Assembly (NCBI RefSeq): GCF_900635445.1
Contig: NZ_LR134117.1
Span: forward strand, 186,001-250,000
Reading direction: 5' to 3'
DNA: 64,000 nt
From: Serratia odorifera
GTDB lineage: Bacteria > Pseudomonadota > Gammaproteobacteria > Enterobacterales > Enterobacteriaceae
Shown: piece by piece, positions 62,945 through 64,000 of the stretch
How positions within the stretch are numbered: position 1 is the stretch's first letter
How the letters are laid out: each line of letters starts with the position of its first letter
Program-made: the position numbers and the translations under genes
The notes under the pieces: model-generated
The model's input: only the letters and a program-made list of their open reading frames with translations
What the model was told of the DNA's origin: nothing
Database searches by the model: none

Positions 62945-63113
62945 TTCTCCTATGGCCTTCTCTAAGGTGGGAAGGCCCATTTTAAGTCTGCGAATAGTTG
63001 ATATAGAGTTATTTCATAACTGCCTGCAGGTAGGTTTAACCAATCATCTGGACGTAAAGTAAGTTCGCGAAAATGGCAAAATGATTTTGCCTCCAAGAAT
63101 TACTAAACTATTT

Positions 63114-64000
63114 TTAACAGGTACCGGGCAGAATGTTAACGATCCAACGAGGCTCATCAATCATAAGGGACTTATCGATCTCAATTGCATCGATACGCTC
63201 GTTATATGTCCGAATCAGTCTTGCTAGGCCTTCTCGAATCTTATCACCGTCATAAATAGCGATTTCCTCGATATTGTTACCAATGAAAGTTTCTGCAGCC
63301 TGAACAGATATCTGCTCAGACATGCCCACGTTATCGGCCATTTGACGTGCGGCAATGACTTTGCTCTCGAGTGTGAGAATTACCGGTCTGTATCCTGCTC
63401 GCTTGTTTTCTACGCAGCGGGAAATCAGTTTTTCCATAGGAGCCGTGGTTACGTGGAATGCTGTTGTACCTACCTGAAAATCACCTTCGCGGTCTGTGTG
63501 CAAGTCAGCTGCATTTGCCCTGTCAGTACCAATTTCCACATCAGGAAAACGCAACTGTAATTTGGCACCGATAAGATGCTGAAGAACAGCTCCCGTGGGT
63601 TTGTCAGAACGTTCTGCCGCTGCTTTCAGAATGTCGCTGACCACAGCTGAAACCGGCTTAGTGTGGTCTAAATCGACGGTTATCCTCTGTTTATCAAAAT
63701 AATCAAGACGCACGCATTGCGTGAAAAATGCTTCAAGCTGAGTTGACACAGAAGCAGCATCGATATGATCGCTTCCAGAAACCTGAGTATTATTCAATAC
63801 ATCCCGGAAAGCTGATGCAAGGAAGATGGTACCTCGGGAGGTACGACCACCTTCTCGGGTAAATATACGGGTTTCGCCATGCTGCTCCAGAATCTTCGAT
63901 ATGGTAGACCCGCTGAGGCCCCTCACTTGGCTTTTTCCATTACTGTATAGTCGTGCGTCAGTGATCGGTATACCATCGGCCATCATACGGGAGACAATTA
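63114..64000 (-). CDS. DUF4928-type restriction-associated protein, partial
   Basis: The visible frame runs from 63114 to the window edge and may begin further right; an internal ATG at 63986 lacks a clear ribosome site. The part seen (QVRGLSGSTISKILEQHGET, GGRTSRGTIFLASAF, LRFPDVEIGTDRANAADLHT) is the DUF4928 pattern, a protein found beside DNA cytosine methyltransferases and thought to be the nuclease of a restriction-modification locus. The partner would lie beyond 64000 on the minus strand. Confidence 0.7.
   Translation of the reverse strand, partial: IVSRMMADGIPITDARLYSNGKSQVRGLSGSTISKILEQHGETRIFTREGGRTSRGTIFLASAFRDVLNNTQVSGSDHIDAASVSTQLEAFFTQCVRLDYFDKQRITVDLDHTKPVSAVVSDILKAAAERSDKPTGAVLQHLIGAKLQLRFPDVEIGTDRANAADLHTDREGDFQVGTTAFHVTTAPMEKLISRCVENKRAGYRPVILTLESKVIAARQMADNVGMSEQISVQAAETFIGNNIEEIAIYDGDKIREGLARLIRTYNERIDAIEIDKSLMIDEPRWIVNILPGTC

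Overview
The window looks like the chromosome of an enterobacterium, most probably a Serratia or close relative. The housekeeping block (lipA, tatE, crcB with its fluoride riboswitch, cspE) is typical enterobacterial sequence. That assignment is inferred from gene content and has not been tested by alignment.

Layout. Positions 1-3145 hold two insertion sequences back to back: an IS3-family element running off the left edge, and an IS21-family element that has cut a prophage baseplate gene. Positions about 3146-39600 are a lambdoid temperate prophage with an HK97-type head and a Mu/SfV-type contractile tail, integrated upstream of lipA. Its late genes (terminase to baseplate) and lysis genes lie on the minus strand. 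The antiterminator Q, a DUF968 gene, RusA, an MT-A70 methyltransferase, the P and O replication genes, a CII-like gene and cro follow on the same strand up to the immunity region at 29.2 kb. The cI repressor and the left operon (a string of small overlapping accessory genes, then xis and int) are on the plus strand. An IS2-like element sits inside the DUF968 gene. The baseplate genes beyond gp47 and the tail fibres are not seen; if present they lie left of the window.

Cargo. Three blocks do not fit the phage programme: a plus-strand three-gene block between Q and the lysis genes (20.8-22.4 kb); a BRCT-domain protein opposite cI (29.9-30.8 kb); and a tight three-gene minus-strand operon between int and lipA (37.7-39.6 kb). 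The last encodes a STAS/GHKL-ATPase protein, a STAS-like DUF4325 protein and a membrane-anchored protein. It is the best candidate here for an undescribed, possibly defensive, system.

Positions 39.8-52.4 kb are host genes: lipoyl synthase, TatE, a Fluc channel, a TetR regulator with a Bcr-type exporter, CspE, a second cold-shock-domain protein, a diguanylate cyclase, two LysR regulators, an aldo/keto reductase, an alcohol dehydrogenase and a cupin. A duplicated candidate small RNA gene lies at 49.2-49.6 kb.

From 52.5 kb the DNA is AT-rich and mosaic. It holds a 3' piece of a tRNA-Arg(TCT), a membrane protein, a YagU-like protein and an acyltransferase. A second, inverted copy of the tRNA core follows, then an integrative element with a tyrosine integrase, an AlpA-like regulator, a ribbon-helix-helix protein, a resolvase-like protein apparently lacking its catalytic serine, an inovirus-Gp2/YagK-like protein, and the start of a likely restriction-modification locus at the right edge.

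One sequence-wide observation matters for every reader: at least eleven genes are broken by single-base gains or losses, all at short homopolymers, and each is restored perfectly by one base. These include Rz/Rz1, holin, Q, DUF968, IS2 orfA, the MFS exporter and the island integrase. Sequencing error is the simplest explanation, so these should not be read as decayed genes without checking raw reads.
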